From positions 3,497,001 through 3,561,000 of the forward strand of contig NZ_CP113948.1 in the NCBI RefSeq assembly GCF_026810365.1: a DNA stretch of 64,000 nt, in the 5' to 3' direction. The position numbers and the translations under genes are program-made. The notes below the pieces were generated by a model that was not told where the DNA came from, ran no database searches, and saw only the letters and a list, made by a program, of their open reading frames with translations. Below are positions 53,701 through 61,435 of this stretch, piece after piece; the first letter of the stretch is position 1, and each line of letters begins with the position of its first letter. The stretch comes from Flavobacterium praedii. GTDB lineage: Bacteria > Bacteroidota > Bacteroidia > Flavobacteriales > Flavobacteriaceae.

Positions 53701-55306
53701 GGAAACTTATGGAATTACCGTTTACCAAGAGCAGGTAATGCTTTTGTCCCAATCGTTAGCAGGATTTACCAAAGGTGAAGCCGACGTATTGCGTAAAGCG
53801 ATGGGTAAGAAGCAAAAAGAGGTGCTGGATAAAATGAAACCCAAGTTTGTTGCCCAAGCTGCCGAAAAAGGCCATGATGCAACCGTTTTGGAGAAAATTT
53901 GGAAAGACTGGGAAGCATTTGCGAGTTATGCATTTAATAAATCCCACTCCACTTGTTACGCTTGGATAGCCTATCAAACCGCTTATCTCAAAGCGCATTA
54001 TCCAGCTGAATATATGGCGGCGGTACTCTCTAATAATATGAATGATATTAAGCAGGTGTCCTTTTTTATGGAAGAATGCAAGCGTATGGGCTTGCAGGTT
54101 CTTGGGCCTGATGTAAATGAATCGTTCTACAAGTTTACCGTAAATGATGATTATGCGGTACGTTTTGGAATGGGTGCCATAAAAGGGGTTGGTTCTGGAG
54201 CGGTTGCGACTATTGTGGAAAACAGAAAAGATGGAAAATACAAGTCTATTTTTGACTTGACCAAGCGTATTGATTTGCGCGCTGCTAATAAAAAAGCACT
54301 GGAGAATTTAATTTTGGCGGGTGGTTTCGATTCGTTTGAGGGAACGACCAGAGCGCAATATTTTCATGATGATGGTGACGGAATAACCTTCTATGAAAAA
54401 TCCATTAAGTATGGATCTAAATTTCAAGAGAATGAAAATTCATCGCAAGTAAGTCTATTTGGAGAAACTAGCGAGGTGCAAATTGCCGAACCCGTTGTGC
54501 CTCCTTGTGAAGACTGGAGTACGATGGAAAAATTGGCCAAAGAGAAAGAGGTGGTTGGGATTTATATTTCGGGGCATCCGTTGGACGATTACAAATTTGA
54601 GATGAAATATTTTTGCAATGCTAAACTCGAAGCCCTCAAAAACATGGAGATGTATGTGGGTAAAAATCTAACTTTTGGAGGGATCATTACCAATGTACAA
54701 CACCGTGTAGCCAAAAACGGAAAAGGATGGGGGACTTTTGTGTTGGAAGGCTATGATGAGAGTTATGAGTTTAAAATTTTTGGCGAAGAATATTTAAAGT
54801 TCAGGCATTTCTTTATTCAAAACAATTTTACTTTCATGAAAGTGATGATAAAAGAAGGTTGGGTAAATCAGGATACAGGTAAAAAAACCGATCCTAGAAT
54901 GCAATTTGTATTAGTGCAATACCTTCAGGATGTGTTGAGTACTTTTGCGAAAAAACTCATTCTTTTGTTGAATATAAAGGATTTGGAAACCGATTTTATC
55001 CACCAATTGAACCGACTGTTTCAAGAAAATAAAGGAGACAACACCGTGACTTTTGAAATTATGGAATTAGAAAAAATAAAACGAATCGTCGAGACCACTT
55101 CTGAGTTTGAAGAGAGCGAGGATGAATCTTTTGTGGATGAAAACGAAGAAGCAACCGAAGTGATTGAAACAAAAACAGTCACCGAAGTTGAAGAAATAAA
55201 AGTGGTGACCAAATTATCGATGCCAAGTAGAAAATTAAAAGTTCAAATTTCAAATGAATTATTGTTTGAATTGGAGAAAATGCAGATTAATTTTAAATTG
55301 AATTAA
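50783..55306 (+). CDS. dnaE: DNA polymerase III alpha subunit with fused N-terminal exonuclease
   Basis: The 1507-residue replicative polymerase has an N-terminal DEDD exonuclease (1-190: YLIFDTETTGLP, IVGQNLGFDINIMG, HNATADVEATTRCF), a PHP domain (about 255-500; FVHLHNHTQFSVLQSTIGIG), then the C-family polymerase core. The last carries the aspartates in RVSMPDIDIDFDDEGRGRV (PDIDIDF) with GPGRGSAAGSAVAY before it. OB-fold and a charged C-terminal tail follow. The exonuclease fusion is usual in Bacteroidota and supplies proofreading in cis. Start is the ATG right after a GC-rich hairpin. Confidence 0.95.
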   Translation: MYLIFDTETTGLPKKWGAPISDTDNWPRCIQIAWQLHDDMGKLIEHQDYLVKPEGFNIPYDAERIHGISTELAEAEGISLGEVLEKFNIALGKAKFIVGQNLGFDINIMGCEFYRMGVTSTMGSMPILDTCTEVTASLLKLPGGRGGKFKLPTLTELHSYLFDKPFAEAHNATADVEATTRCFLELIRRDIFTKEELDVEIGYFKDFKNKNPHEIELIGLKHINLKEASEKIRLQFGEKQAVSVSKEELTENKKVLVDASFVHLHNHTQFSVLQSTIGIGNIVSVTAQNKMPAVAMTDTGNMMGAFHFVSAVMNHNKAASAKNKALVESGEEPTETEIKPIVGCEFNICENHLDKTKKDNGYQIVLLAKNKKGYHNLAKMASIAYTEGFYYVPRIDRNIVEKYKEDIMVLSGNLYGEIPSKILNIGENQAEEALIWWKAQFGDDLYLEIMRHNQEDENRVNKTLVEFSQKHQVKLIATNNTYYLKKEDANAHDILLCVKDGEKQATPIGRGRGYRYGLPNQEYYFKSGEEMKKLFADLPDAIINIQEIVDKVEIYSLYRDVLLPKFDIPEEFIVPEDEADGGVRGENAYLRHLTMNGAKKRYGEITSAIQERLDFELLTISNSGYPGYFLIVQDFIAEARNMDVSVGPGRGSAAGSAVAYCLGITNIDPIKYDLLFERFLNPDRVSMPDIDIDFDDEGRGRVMDYVINKYGKNQVAQIITYGKMATKSAIRDTARVLDLPLFEADRIAKLIPGMMPSKWNLARFISESEDEVKKALRSDEFDNVKELIAIANSGDLAGETIQQAKILEGSMRNTGIHACGVIITPSDITNFVPVTTAKDSDLYVTQFDNSVAESAGLLKMDFLGLKTLTLIKDTVKLVKYRTGIQLDPDTFPIDDTKTYELFQRGETVGIFQYESPGMQKYMKDLKPTVFGDLIAMNALYRPGPLEYIPSFVRRKNGEEEIKYDLDACEEYLGETYGITVYQEQVMLLSQSLAGFTKGEADVLRKAMGKKQKEVLDKMKPKFVAQAAEKGHDATVLEKIWKDWEAFASYAFNKSHSTCYAWIAYQTAYLKAHYPAEYMAAVLSNNMNDIKQVSFFMEECKRMGLQVLGPDVNESFYKFTVNDDYAVRFGMGAIKGVGSGAVATIVENRKDGKYKSIFDLTKRIDLRAANKKALENLILAGGFDSFEGTTRAQYFHDDGDGITFYEKSIKYGSKFQENENSSQVSLFGETSEVQIAEPVVPPCEDWSTMEKLAKEKEVVGIYISGHPLDDYKFEMKYFCNAKLEALKNMEMYVGKNLTFGGIITNVQHRVAKNGKGWGTFVLEGYDESYEFKIFGEEYLKFRHFFIQNNFTFMKVMIKEGWVNQDTGKKTDPRMQFVLVQYLQDVLSTFAKKLILLLNIKDLETDFIHQLNRLFQENKGDNTVTFEIMELEKIKRIVETTSEFEESEDESFVDENEEATEVIETKTVTEVEEIKVVTKLSMPSRKLKVQISNELLFELEKMQINFKLN

Positions 55307-55436
55307 AAATAACAATTAAAAATATGCTCGCATAATATATTTTTACTAATATTGCCGTGAATTACAACGATTTCGCATCAATTCAATTAGATACAAAGTC
55401 TTGTCAATTTGAATAACTTAAATAACTCATACATAC

Positions 55437-56354
55437 ATGAAAACAAAATTATTTTTATTAGGATTACTAGCTTCTACAATGACTATGGTAGGGCAAACTT
55501 CAGGGACTACAGACGCATCAGGTAGTAAAAGAGGTTGGAATTTTTATGCTGGCGGATCTTATTTCGGATCAGTTGTAGCAACAGAATTTCCAACTGTAGG
55601 TGGTAATGATGCATTAAGTAAAGTTTACTCAGGAACAACACTTATATCAGAAGAAAGTATTACTGGGTCTTTTGGAGAAGGTTTTCGCTACGGAGGAGGA
55701 GCAGGTTACCGATTTTCAGAGCGTTTTGGTGTGCAAATGAGCATTAACTATTATACCAGTAACAGCAAAACAATGGCTCAAACTTCTGGATATACTCCTG
55801 CTACTGGAGCTCCAGGAACACCTTTTAATTTTAAAGCAGAAGGTAAAATTAGAGCTTTAGACTTGGCTCCAGCTGTAGTGCTTTATTTGGGAGAAGTTAA
55901 AGGTTTTGAGTCTTATTCTAAAGTGGGTGTAATTGTACCAGTAAATGGTTATTTAGAAATTAAAACAGAAGCAGAGCCAGTTACAGGTGCTATGAAAATA
56001 AGTAAAACGGATAAAATTAAACCAAACCCTACTTTAGGTTTTATGGCTGCTTTGGGGACTGCTTACAAAATAGGAGGTAATTTTTCTGTTTATGGAGAGG
56101 TTGAATACCGTAATTTTACAGTACACGGGAAAACTAAAGAAACTACTTCGTATTCTGTAAATGGGGTGGATAAATTAAGTACACTTTCAGTTTCTTCAGT
56201 TCATACAAATTATACTGATGTATTGACAACAGCTTCTAATAGTAAAGTAACAAATGCTGCTGGTTTTGACAGCACTAAAGCTACTGATGACATTAGTTCT
56301 TATGTTGGAATTTCTGGATTAGGTATGACTATTGGAGTGAAATACAGTCTATAA
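55437..56354 (+). CDS. Outer membrane beta-barrel protein
   Basis: The 305-residue protein starts with a signal peptide (MKTKLFLLGLLASTMTMVGQ). It is glycine- and aromatic-rich with alternating strands (GWNFYAGGSYFGSVVA, FRYGGGAGYRFSERFGVQMS, YGEVEYRNFTVHGK) and a final strand ending in SGLGMTIGVKYSL. This fits an outer-membrane porin-like (OmpA-like/OMP_b-brl) barrel. Function unknown. A terminator follows. Confidence 0.8.
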   Translation: MKTKLFLLGLLASTMTMVGQTSGTTDASGSKRGWNFYAGGSYFGSVVATEFPTVGGNDALSKVYSGTTLISEESITGSFGEGFRYGGGAGYRFSERFGVQMSINYYTSNSKTMAQTSGYTPATGAPGTPFNFKAEGKIRALDLAPAVVLYLGEVKGFESYSKVGVIVPVNGYLEIKTEAEPVTGAMKISKTDKIKPNPTLGFMAALGTAYKIGGNFSVYGEVEYRNFTVHGKTKETTSYSVNGVDKLSTLSVSSVHTNYTDVLTTASNSKVTNAAGFDSTKATDDISSYVGISGLGMTIGVKYSL

Positions 56355-56379
56355 TCAAATACGATTGAAAATATATTGA

Positions 56380-56408
56380 AGACCTTCTGAAAAGAAGGTC
56401 TTTTTTGT
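56380..56408 (+). terminator. Terminator of the beta-barrel gene
   Basis: AAGACCTTCT (56380-56389) pairs with AGAAGGTCTT (56394-56403) and is followed by T residues. Confidence 0.9.
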
Positions 56409-56607
56409 TGCCTAATGTTTTTTGAAATTCGAAGAAGCTAATTCTGCAATAGAAATCTACTATATCTGGATTCTTCTGAAGAGCCCAAATTTACGCCTAA
56501 TCTTAGAATCGAAAGAGAAGATTCTTCCTTTATTAAATAGTCCGTTAGTACTTGTTTTATTGAGTAATCTAGCTTCGTGATGAAATATAATGTGGAATTT
56601 TAGGTTG

Positions 56608-56760
56608 AAGCCCTAGCCCTGATGGAAGTGAAAAGCCTTTTGAAATAAAAGGCCCTTTTTCTTGAACAAAAAGAGCGACCAGAGGAAGCTCCTTTTTATT
56701 CTTAGAAAAAGGGCGTTTTATGATAAAGCTTGTAGCAAACAGCAGGATTAAGCTCCTTAT
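56608..56760 (-). repeat. Foldable spacer repeat, family CTGATGG...GCAGGA...CTCCT, copy B
   Basis: About 150 bp between convergent genes. It starts GAAGCCCTAGCCCTGATGGAAG, contains AAAAGCCTTTT...AAAAGGCCCTTTTT hairpins and a second GAAGCTCCTTTTTATTCTTA unit, and ends CAGCAGGATTAAGCTCCTTA. The same order of words is seen at 22369-22466. The strand is arbitrary. No coding capacity. Confidence 0.55.
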
Positions 56761-56773
56761 TACTACAGCTTCT

Positions 56774-58891
56774 TTATTTTGGCAATGCTGTAAATCCCAT
56801 ATTGTATAAAGTAAAGGCTTGTATGTCGCAACTTTCTTGAATGGTAGCGGCCAATGATTTTCCGGCTCCGTGACCTGCATTGATGTCGATTCGGATTAAA
56901 ACGGGGTTGTTTCCGGTTTGCTTTTCCTGTAACTCGGCTGCAAATTTAAAACTGTGTGCTGGAACAACTCTGTCGTCATGATCGCCCGTGGTGACCATCG
57001 TGGCGGGATATTGAACTCCTGCTTTTACGTTGGCTACTGGTGAATATCCTTTGATGTATTCGAACATTTCTTTGCTGTCTGCCGAAGTTCCATAATCAAA
57101 AGCCCAACCGGCTCCCGAGGTAAAGGTGTGGTAACGCAACATGTCCATTACACCAACGGCAGGCAACGCCACTTTCATTAAATCGGGGCGCTGTGTCATA
57201 GTGGCGCCTACCAATAACCCTCCGTTGGATCCTCCGCGAATGGCTAGAAAATTGGACGAAGTATATTTTTGCGCTATTAGATATTCGGCTGCGGCGATGA
57301 AATCATCAAATACGTTTTGCTTTTGCATTTTGGTTCCTGCATCGTGCCATTTTTTGCCGTATTCTCCGCCTCCGCGCAAATTGGCTACTGCGTAAATACC
57401 GCCGTTTTCCATCCAAACGGCATTGGAAATACTAAAACTAGGCGTTAAACTGATGTTGAAACCTCCGTATCCATAAAGAATAGTTGGGTTTTTGCCGTCG
57501 AGTTTCAATCCTTTTTTGTGCGTGATAATCATTGGAATTTTGGTTCCATCTTTGGACGTATAAAACACTTGTACGGATTGGTAATCTTCGCTTTTGAAAT
57601 CGACTTTTGGCTTTTGATACACGGCCGATTTTCCCGATTTTGGTTCAAAAGAATAAATTGAAGGCGGCGTAATATAATTGGTAAAGGAATAATACAGAAT
57701 TTTTTCTTCTTTTTTACTTCCAAATCCAGAGGCTGTACCTATTCCTGGTAATTTAATTTCGCGAATCAATTTTCCAGAATAATCATATTGTTTGACTACC
57801 GAAACGGCATCTTTCATGTAATTGGCAAAGAAATACCCGCCTCCTGTTGTTGGGGTCAACACATTTTCGGTTTCGGGGATTACATCTTTCCAGTTTTCTG
57901 GTTTTGGATTGCTCACATCTACACTTACAATGCGTTTGTTGGGCGCGTTTAAGTCGGTTTCTATGAATAATTTTTCGCCTTCGTTTTCAATGATGTTGTT
58001 GTCACTATTAAAATTATCCACAATCGTTACTATCGGACTGTTGGGTTTGGTCAAATCCTGAATGTACAATTCGTTTCCGTAAGTGGCATTGGAGGCAGAA
58101 ATCACTAGATAATGATTGTCTTCGGTCACGCCTCCGCCTACATAACGGCGTTTTTGGTCTGCTCCAAAAATGACCTGATCGTCTTTTTGAGCCGTTCCCA
58201 ATTTATGGTAATACAATTTGTGTTGGTCGGTTTTGGCCGAGAGTTCACTTCCTTTTGGTTTGTCATAACTGGAATAATAAAATCCTTCGTTCCCTTTCCA
58301 GGAGATACCGCTAAACTTGACATCGACCAAAGTGTCTTCGAGTTTTTTGAAAGTGTTGACATCCATAAGGACTACTTTTCGCCAGTCACTTCCGCCTTCA
58401 GAGATAGAATAAGCTACTTTGGAGCCGTCTTTAGAAAAATCTACTCCTCCCAAAGAACTGGTTCCTAATTTTGAAAAGGTATTCGGGTCCAGAAAAACTT
58501 CTTCTTTGCCTTTGGAGTCTTTTCGATACAAAACCGATTGATTTTGCAAACCGTTATTTTTGTAATAATAAATAAAACTTCCTTCTTTGAATGGTGCTCC
58601 AATTTTTTCGTAATTCCACAGTTTTTCGAGTCTGGATTTCAAAGCATTTCTAAAAGGGATTTGATCCAAATAATCGTAGGTTACTTTGTTTTCTTCTTTT
58701 ACCCAAGCAGCTGTTTCGGGAGATTTATCGTCCTCGAGCCAACGGTAGGGATCGTTTACTTTGGTGTCAAAATAGACATCAACCGTTTCCCCCTTTGCTG
58801 TTTTGGGATACGTTAATGGAGTTGCTTTTTGGTTTTGCCCTAGAGAAGTTAACGAAGTTGATACTGCCATCAGAAATAAGATTTTTTTCAT
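56774..58891 (-). CDS. Prolyl oligopeptidase (S9A), exported
   Basis: The 705-residue enzyme has a signal peptide ([18 protein letters not shown]), a seven-bladed propeller, and an alpha/beta-hydrolase C-terminal domain. The catalytic set is [13 protein letters not shown] (Ser), [19 protein letters not shown] (Asp) and [10 protein letters not shown] (His). [14 protein letters not shown] is the usual oxyanion-region loop. It cleaves short peptides after proline in the periplasm. Confidence 0.94.
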   Translation of the reverse strand: MKKILFLMAVSTSLTSLGQNQKATPLTYPKTAKGETVDVYFDTKVNDPYRWLEDDKSPETAAWVKEENKVTYDYLDQIPFRNALKSRLEKLWNYEKIGAPFKEGSFIYYYKNNGLQNQSVLYRKDSKGKEEVFLDPNTFSKLGTSSLGGVDFSKDGSKVAYSISEGGSDWRKVVLMDVNTFKKLEDTLVDVKFSGISWKGNEGFYYSSYDKPKGSELSAKTDQHKLYYHKLGTAQKDDQVIFGADQKRRYVGGGVTEDNHYLVISASNATYGNELYIQDLTKPNSPIVTIVDNFNSDNNIIENEGEKLFIETDLNAPNKRIVSVDVSNPKPENWKDVIPETENVLTPTTGGGYFFANYMKDAVSVVKQYDYSGKLIREIKLPGIGTASGFGSKKEEKILYYSFTNYITPPSIYSFEPKSGKSAVYQKPKVDFKSEDYQSVQVFYTSKDGTKIPMIITHKKGLKLDGKNPTILYGYGGFNISLTPSFSISNAVWMENGGIYAVANLRGGGEYGKKWHDAGTKMQKQNVFDDFIAAAEYLIAQKYTSSNFLAIRGGSNGGLLVGATMTQRPDLMKVALPAVGVMDMLRYHTFTSGAGWAFDYGTSADSKEMFEYIKGYSPVANVKAGVQYPATMVTTGDHDDRVVPAHSFKFAAELQEKQTGNNPVLIRIDINAGHGAGKSLAATIQESCDIQAFTLYNMGFTALPK

Positions 58892-59037
58892 TTTGAAGTT
58901 AGTTTAAGTACCTAACAAAAATAGGCAAAGTTTTTTTAGTAAATTGTATCGAAGGAAGGATTGGAAAACAAAAGTTCTCAGGGTCAACAAAGAAATTTGG
59001 GGCATTACCAAAAAGGTCATAGCCATTCTTTTTTTTA

Positions 59038-59106
59038 AACCATTAAGAAATTAAGATTCATTAAGATTCGAGGTCGTTTTTAATGAATCTTAATTTCTTA
59101 ATGGTT
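59038..59106. repeat. 27-bp perfect inverted repeat
   Basis: 59038-59064 and 59080-59106 are exact reverse complements with a 15-nt loop. The stem is AT-rich with ATTAAG words. It lies between the divergent ends of prolyl oligopeptidase (start) and tRNA-Ala (3' end). It could be a transcription barrier or a small palindromic repeat. Confidence 0.8.
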
Positions 59107-59154
59107 CAATTTTTCTGAGAATTTATTGCTCCCTTTTTTTCAGGACTAGACATA

Positions 59155-59181
59155 AAAAAACCCAAACAAGGTTTGGGTTTA
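59155..59181 (-). terminator. Terminator of tRNA-Ala
   Basis: AAACCCAAAC pairs with GTTTGGGTTT-like sequence around a 4-nt loop and on the minus strand a run of T follows. It begins 6 bp after the tRNA 3' end. Confidence 0.85.
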
Positions 59182-59186
59182 GTGAG

Positions 59187-59260
59187 TGGAGAATATCGGA
59201 TTCGAACCGACCACCTCTTGCCTGCCAGGCAAGCGCTCTAGCCAAATGAGCTAATCCCCC
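59187..59260 (-). tRNA. tRNA-Ala (GGC)
   Basis: A 74-nt cloverleaf on the minus strand: GGGGGAT with ATTCTCC (two G-T pairs), D arm TAGCTCATTTGGCTAGAGC, anticodon arm CTTGCCTGGCAGGCAAG (GGC), T arm GTCGGTTCGAATCCGAT. Its 5' half is repeated upstream at 59328-59355. Confidence 0.93.
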
Positions 59261-59327
59261 AATATTTTAATAGAATTCAAAAGTTTTATAACTAATTAAA
59301 ACCGAACCTTCCCGATCATTATCGGGA

Positions 59328-59355
59328 CGCTCTAGCCAAATGAGCTAATCCCTCA
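59328..59355 (-). pseudogene. Duplicated 5' half of tRNA-Ala
   Basis: 28 nt identical to bases 1 to about 28 of the tRNA-Ala gene (GGATTAGCTCATTTGGCTAG core) with one change near the first bases. The fragment ends in the D-arm/anticodon-stem junction. It lies between the promoter-like site and the intact tRNA, 94 bp upstream of the matching bases. Confidence 0.85.
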
Positions 59356-59364
59356 AGTACGGCG

Positions 59365-59396
59365 CAAATATAACATTTAATTATAGGAATATGCAA
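59365..59396 (-). promoter_or_regulatory. Promoter of the tRNA-Ala region
   Basis: On the minus strand TTG (59394-59396), a 21-nt spacer and TATATTTG (59365-59372). The start site would be near 59358, directly before the duplicated tRNA fragment and about 100 nt before the intact tRNA. Confidence 0.65.
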
Positions 59397-59480
59397 ATTT
59401 CAAAATCACAATTCTTCAATTCCTAAAAAAATATATTTTGCTATGATTCCTTTTTTTAACTTTACATCAAAATATACCTT

Positions 59481-60239
59481 ATGCTTACACCAGACAAAAA
59501 CGGAACATTACTAACAACTATAGAAAACAAAATTGCTACGGTTCAGTTTGGTCATCCAGCAAGCAACTCTTTTCCAAGAGTATTACTCGATAGATTGACA
59601 AATGAGCTTACTTTTTTGAGTGATAATCCAGAGATTTCTGTAATTGTATTAAAAAGTGAAGGTACAGGCGCTTTTTGTGCAGGTGCTTCTTTTGATGAAC
59701 TTTTGGCAGTAAGTACACTTGAAGAGGGGACACGCTTTTTTTCTGGATTTGCCAATTTGATCAATGCTATGCGTACTTGCAAAAAAATAATAGTAGGGCG
59801 GATACACGGAAAAGCAGTGGGAGGAGGAGTTGGTATTGCTGCCGCTTGTGACTATGCATTGGCCACCTCAGAAAGTGCTATTAAATTATCTGAATTGGCT
59901 ATTGGTATTGGCCCTTTTGTAATTGAACCTGCTGTGAGTCGAAAAATTGGAAAAATGGCAATGTCAGAAATGACTTTGGACGCACACGAATGGAAATCGG
60001 CTTCATGGGCTCATCAAAAAGGACTTTTTGCTAAAATAGTGAATTCACAAGAAGAATTAGATAAAGAAGTTGTTGCATTCTCCAGAAAACTGGCACTTTA
60101 TAATCCAGAAGCACTTTATGAAATAAAAAAAGTATTTTGGGAAGGAACGGCGCATTGGGATAAACTTTTAAAAGAAAGAGCTGCAATTTCAGGTAAATTA
60201 GTACTGTCCGATTTTACAAAAAACGCTTTAATTAAATAA
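59481..60239 (+). CDS. Enoyl-CoA hydratase/isomerase family protein
   Basis: A 252-residue crotonase-fold enzyme: GTGAFCAGASFDELLAV (first oxyanion-hole region) and IHGKAVGGGVGIAAACDYAL (second oxyanion-hole region). The first catalytic glutamate position of classical hydratases (in GxCEL) is occupied by a glycine or isoleucine here, while the second is kept (KLSELAIG). It may be an isomerase or a specialised hydratase. It is followed after 3 bp by a small membrane protein gene. Confidence 0.85.
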   Translation: MLTPDKNGTLLTTIENKIATVQFGHPASNSFPRVLLDRLTNELTFLSDNPEISVIVLKSEGTGAFCAGASFDELLAVSTLEEGTRFFSGFANLINAMRTCKKIIVGRIHGKAVGGGVGIAAACDYALATSESAIKLSELAIGIGPFVIEPAVSRKIGKMAMSEMTLDAHEWKSASWAHQKGLFAKIVNSQEELDKEVVAFSRKLALYNPEALYEIKKVFWEGTAHWDKLLKERAAISGKLVLSDFTKNALIK

Positions 60240-60242
60240 AAA

Positions 60243-60413
60243 ATGACTCATATTATTCTATTACTTCAAAATGTAGATATTGCAAAAAAAATTAAACAAG
60301 CTCCCGATGAAGGGTATCAAATTGGGGTTCTAATTGGTTCTTATTTGCCTTTTGTAATTTTAGTAGTATTGGCTTATTGGACCTATAATCGAGCCAAAAA
60401 CCGAAAAGAGTAA
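60243..60413 (+). CDS. Small membrane protein, 56 residues
   Basis: A short frame MTHIILLLQNVDIAKKIKQA...KNRKE with one transmembrane helix (YLPFVILVVLAYWTYNRAKN) and a basic C-terminus. ATG is 3 bp after the stop of the hydratase gene, and the next gene starts 17 bp downstream, so it fits an operon. Length, position and composition support a real gene; no family recognised. Confidence 0.65.
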   Translation: MTHIILLLQNVDIAKKIKQAPDEGYQIGVLIGSYLPFVILVVLAYWTYNRAKNRKE

Positions 60414-60430
60414 CTTTTAAATTTCCCCTT

Positions 60431-61435
60431 TTGAAAAAAATAGTTCTTATTGGGCTCATAGTCTGTTTCTTTTTTTCCTGCCAACAACAAGAACAGCCAA
60501 TTGTCTCTTTTTATTATTGGAAAACAATTTTTAGGCTTTCGCCAAAAGAAAAAAATACCCTGATATCAAACAAAGTGAAGCGAGTTTATATTAGATATTT
60601 TGATGTCGACTTAAATCCAAAAACACAAAATCCGTATCCTAAAAGTCCAATTCGTTTTGAGGATTCAACTCTTAATTTTGAAATCGTACCTGTAGTATAT
60701 ATCAAAAATAAAGTAATGCTTGATAAAAAAGTAGATCTTTTGGATTTGGCACAAAAAACAAACCATTTTATCCAACAAATCAATACTAAAAACAATATCA
60801 GCATTGAAGAAATTCAAATAGATTGCGATTGGACTTTGAGAAGTAAAGATAATTATCTGCGTTTTATTCAAATTTTTAAAAAAATTTCAAGCAAGCAACT
60901 CTCCGCAACGATACGACTTCATCAAATTAAGTATTATGAAAAAACAAAAATCCCTGCTGTAGATCGGGGTGTTTTAATGTACTATAATATGGGCAAAATT
61001 GCTCCAGATTCCCTAAATTCAATTTACGATCGCAACATAGCCAAACGTTATTTAGCAAGTCTAAAAAATTATCCACTACCAATAAATATTGCATTGCCAA
61101 TCTATTCATGGGGTATACATATTAGAGACGGAAAAATAATTGGTTTAAGAAATAAAATTGATGTTAATAATTTAAAAAATTACAGTAGTTTTGTTCTTAC
61201 AAATAAAAATTGGTTTTTAGTTAAAAAAGCAACCTTTCAAAATGGTATTTATTACAAAGAAAAGGACCAATTAAAAATAGAAACCATTTCAGAGTCTGAT
61301 TTGTTTGAAATGGCAAATGATTTAAAAAAACGCACAACTCAAAATCCAAAAGAAATTATCTTTTACGATTTAGATGAATTTAATTTAAAAAACTATGATG
61401 CAGCCATTTTTAAAAAAGTTATTGATTGCTTTTAG
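60431..61435 (+). CDS. Hypothetical lipoprotein, TTG start, probably TIM-barrel-like
   Basis: A 334-residue protein starting at TTG (MKKIVLIGLIVCFFFSCQQQ): the signal is a lipoprotein type with lipobox FFFSC (Cys17). The body alternates strands and helices (KRVYIRYFDVDLN, IEEIQIDCDWTLRSKDNYLR, SATIRLHQIKYY, RGVLMYYNMG, INIALPIYSWG), which suggests a TIM-barrel like those of glycoside-hydrolase-type proteins; I do not recognise a family. It overlaps the next gene by 41 bp, so the two are probably co-expressed and functionally linked. Confidence 0.75.
   Translation: MKKIVLIGLIVCFFFSCQQQEQPIVSFYYWKTIFRLSPKEKNTLISNKVKRVYIRYFDVDLNPKTQNPYPKSPIRFEDSTLNFEIVPVVYIKNKVMLDKKVDLLDLAQKTNHFIQQINTKNNISIEEIQIDCDWTLRSKDNYLRFIQIFKKISSKQLSATIRLHQIKYYEKTKIPAVDRGVLMYYNMGKIAPDSLNSIYDRNIAKRYLASLKNYPLPINIALPIYSWGIHIRDGKIIGLRNKIDVNNLKNYSSFVLTNKNWFLVKKATFQNGIYYKEKDQLKIETISESDLFEMANDLKKRTTQNPKEIIFYDLDEFNLKNYDAAIFKKVIDCF

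Noticed and set aside
56569..56880. 103-codon minus-strand frame overlapping the end of the prolyl oligopeptidase gene
   Set aside because: It reads through the spacer repeat and the oligopeptidase 3' end in another frame; no family resemblance.
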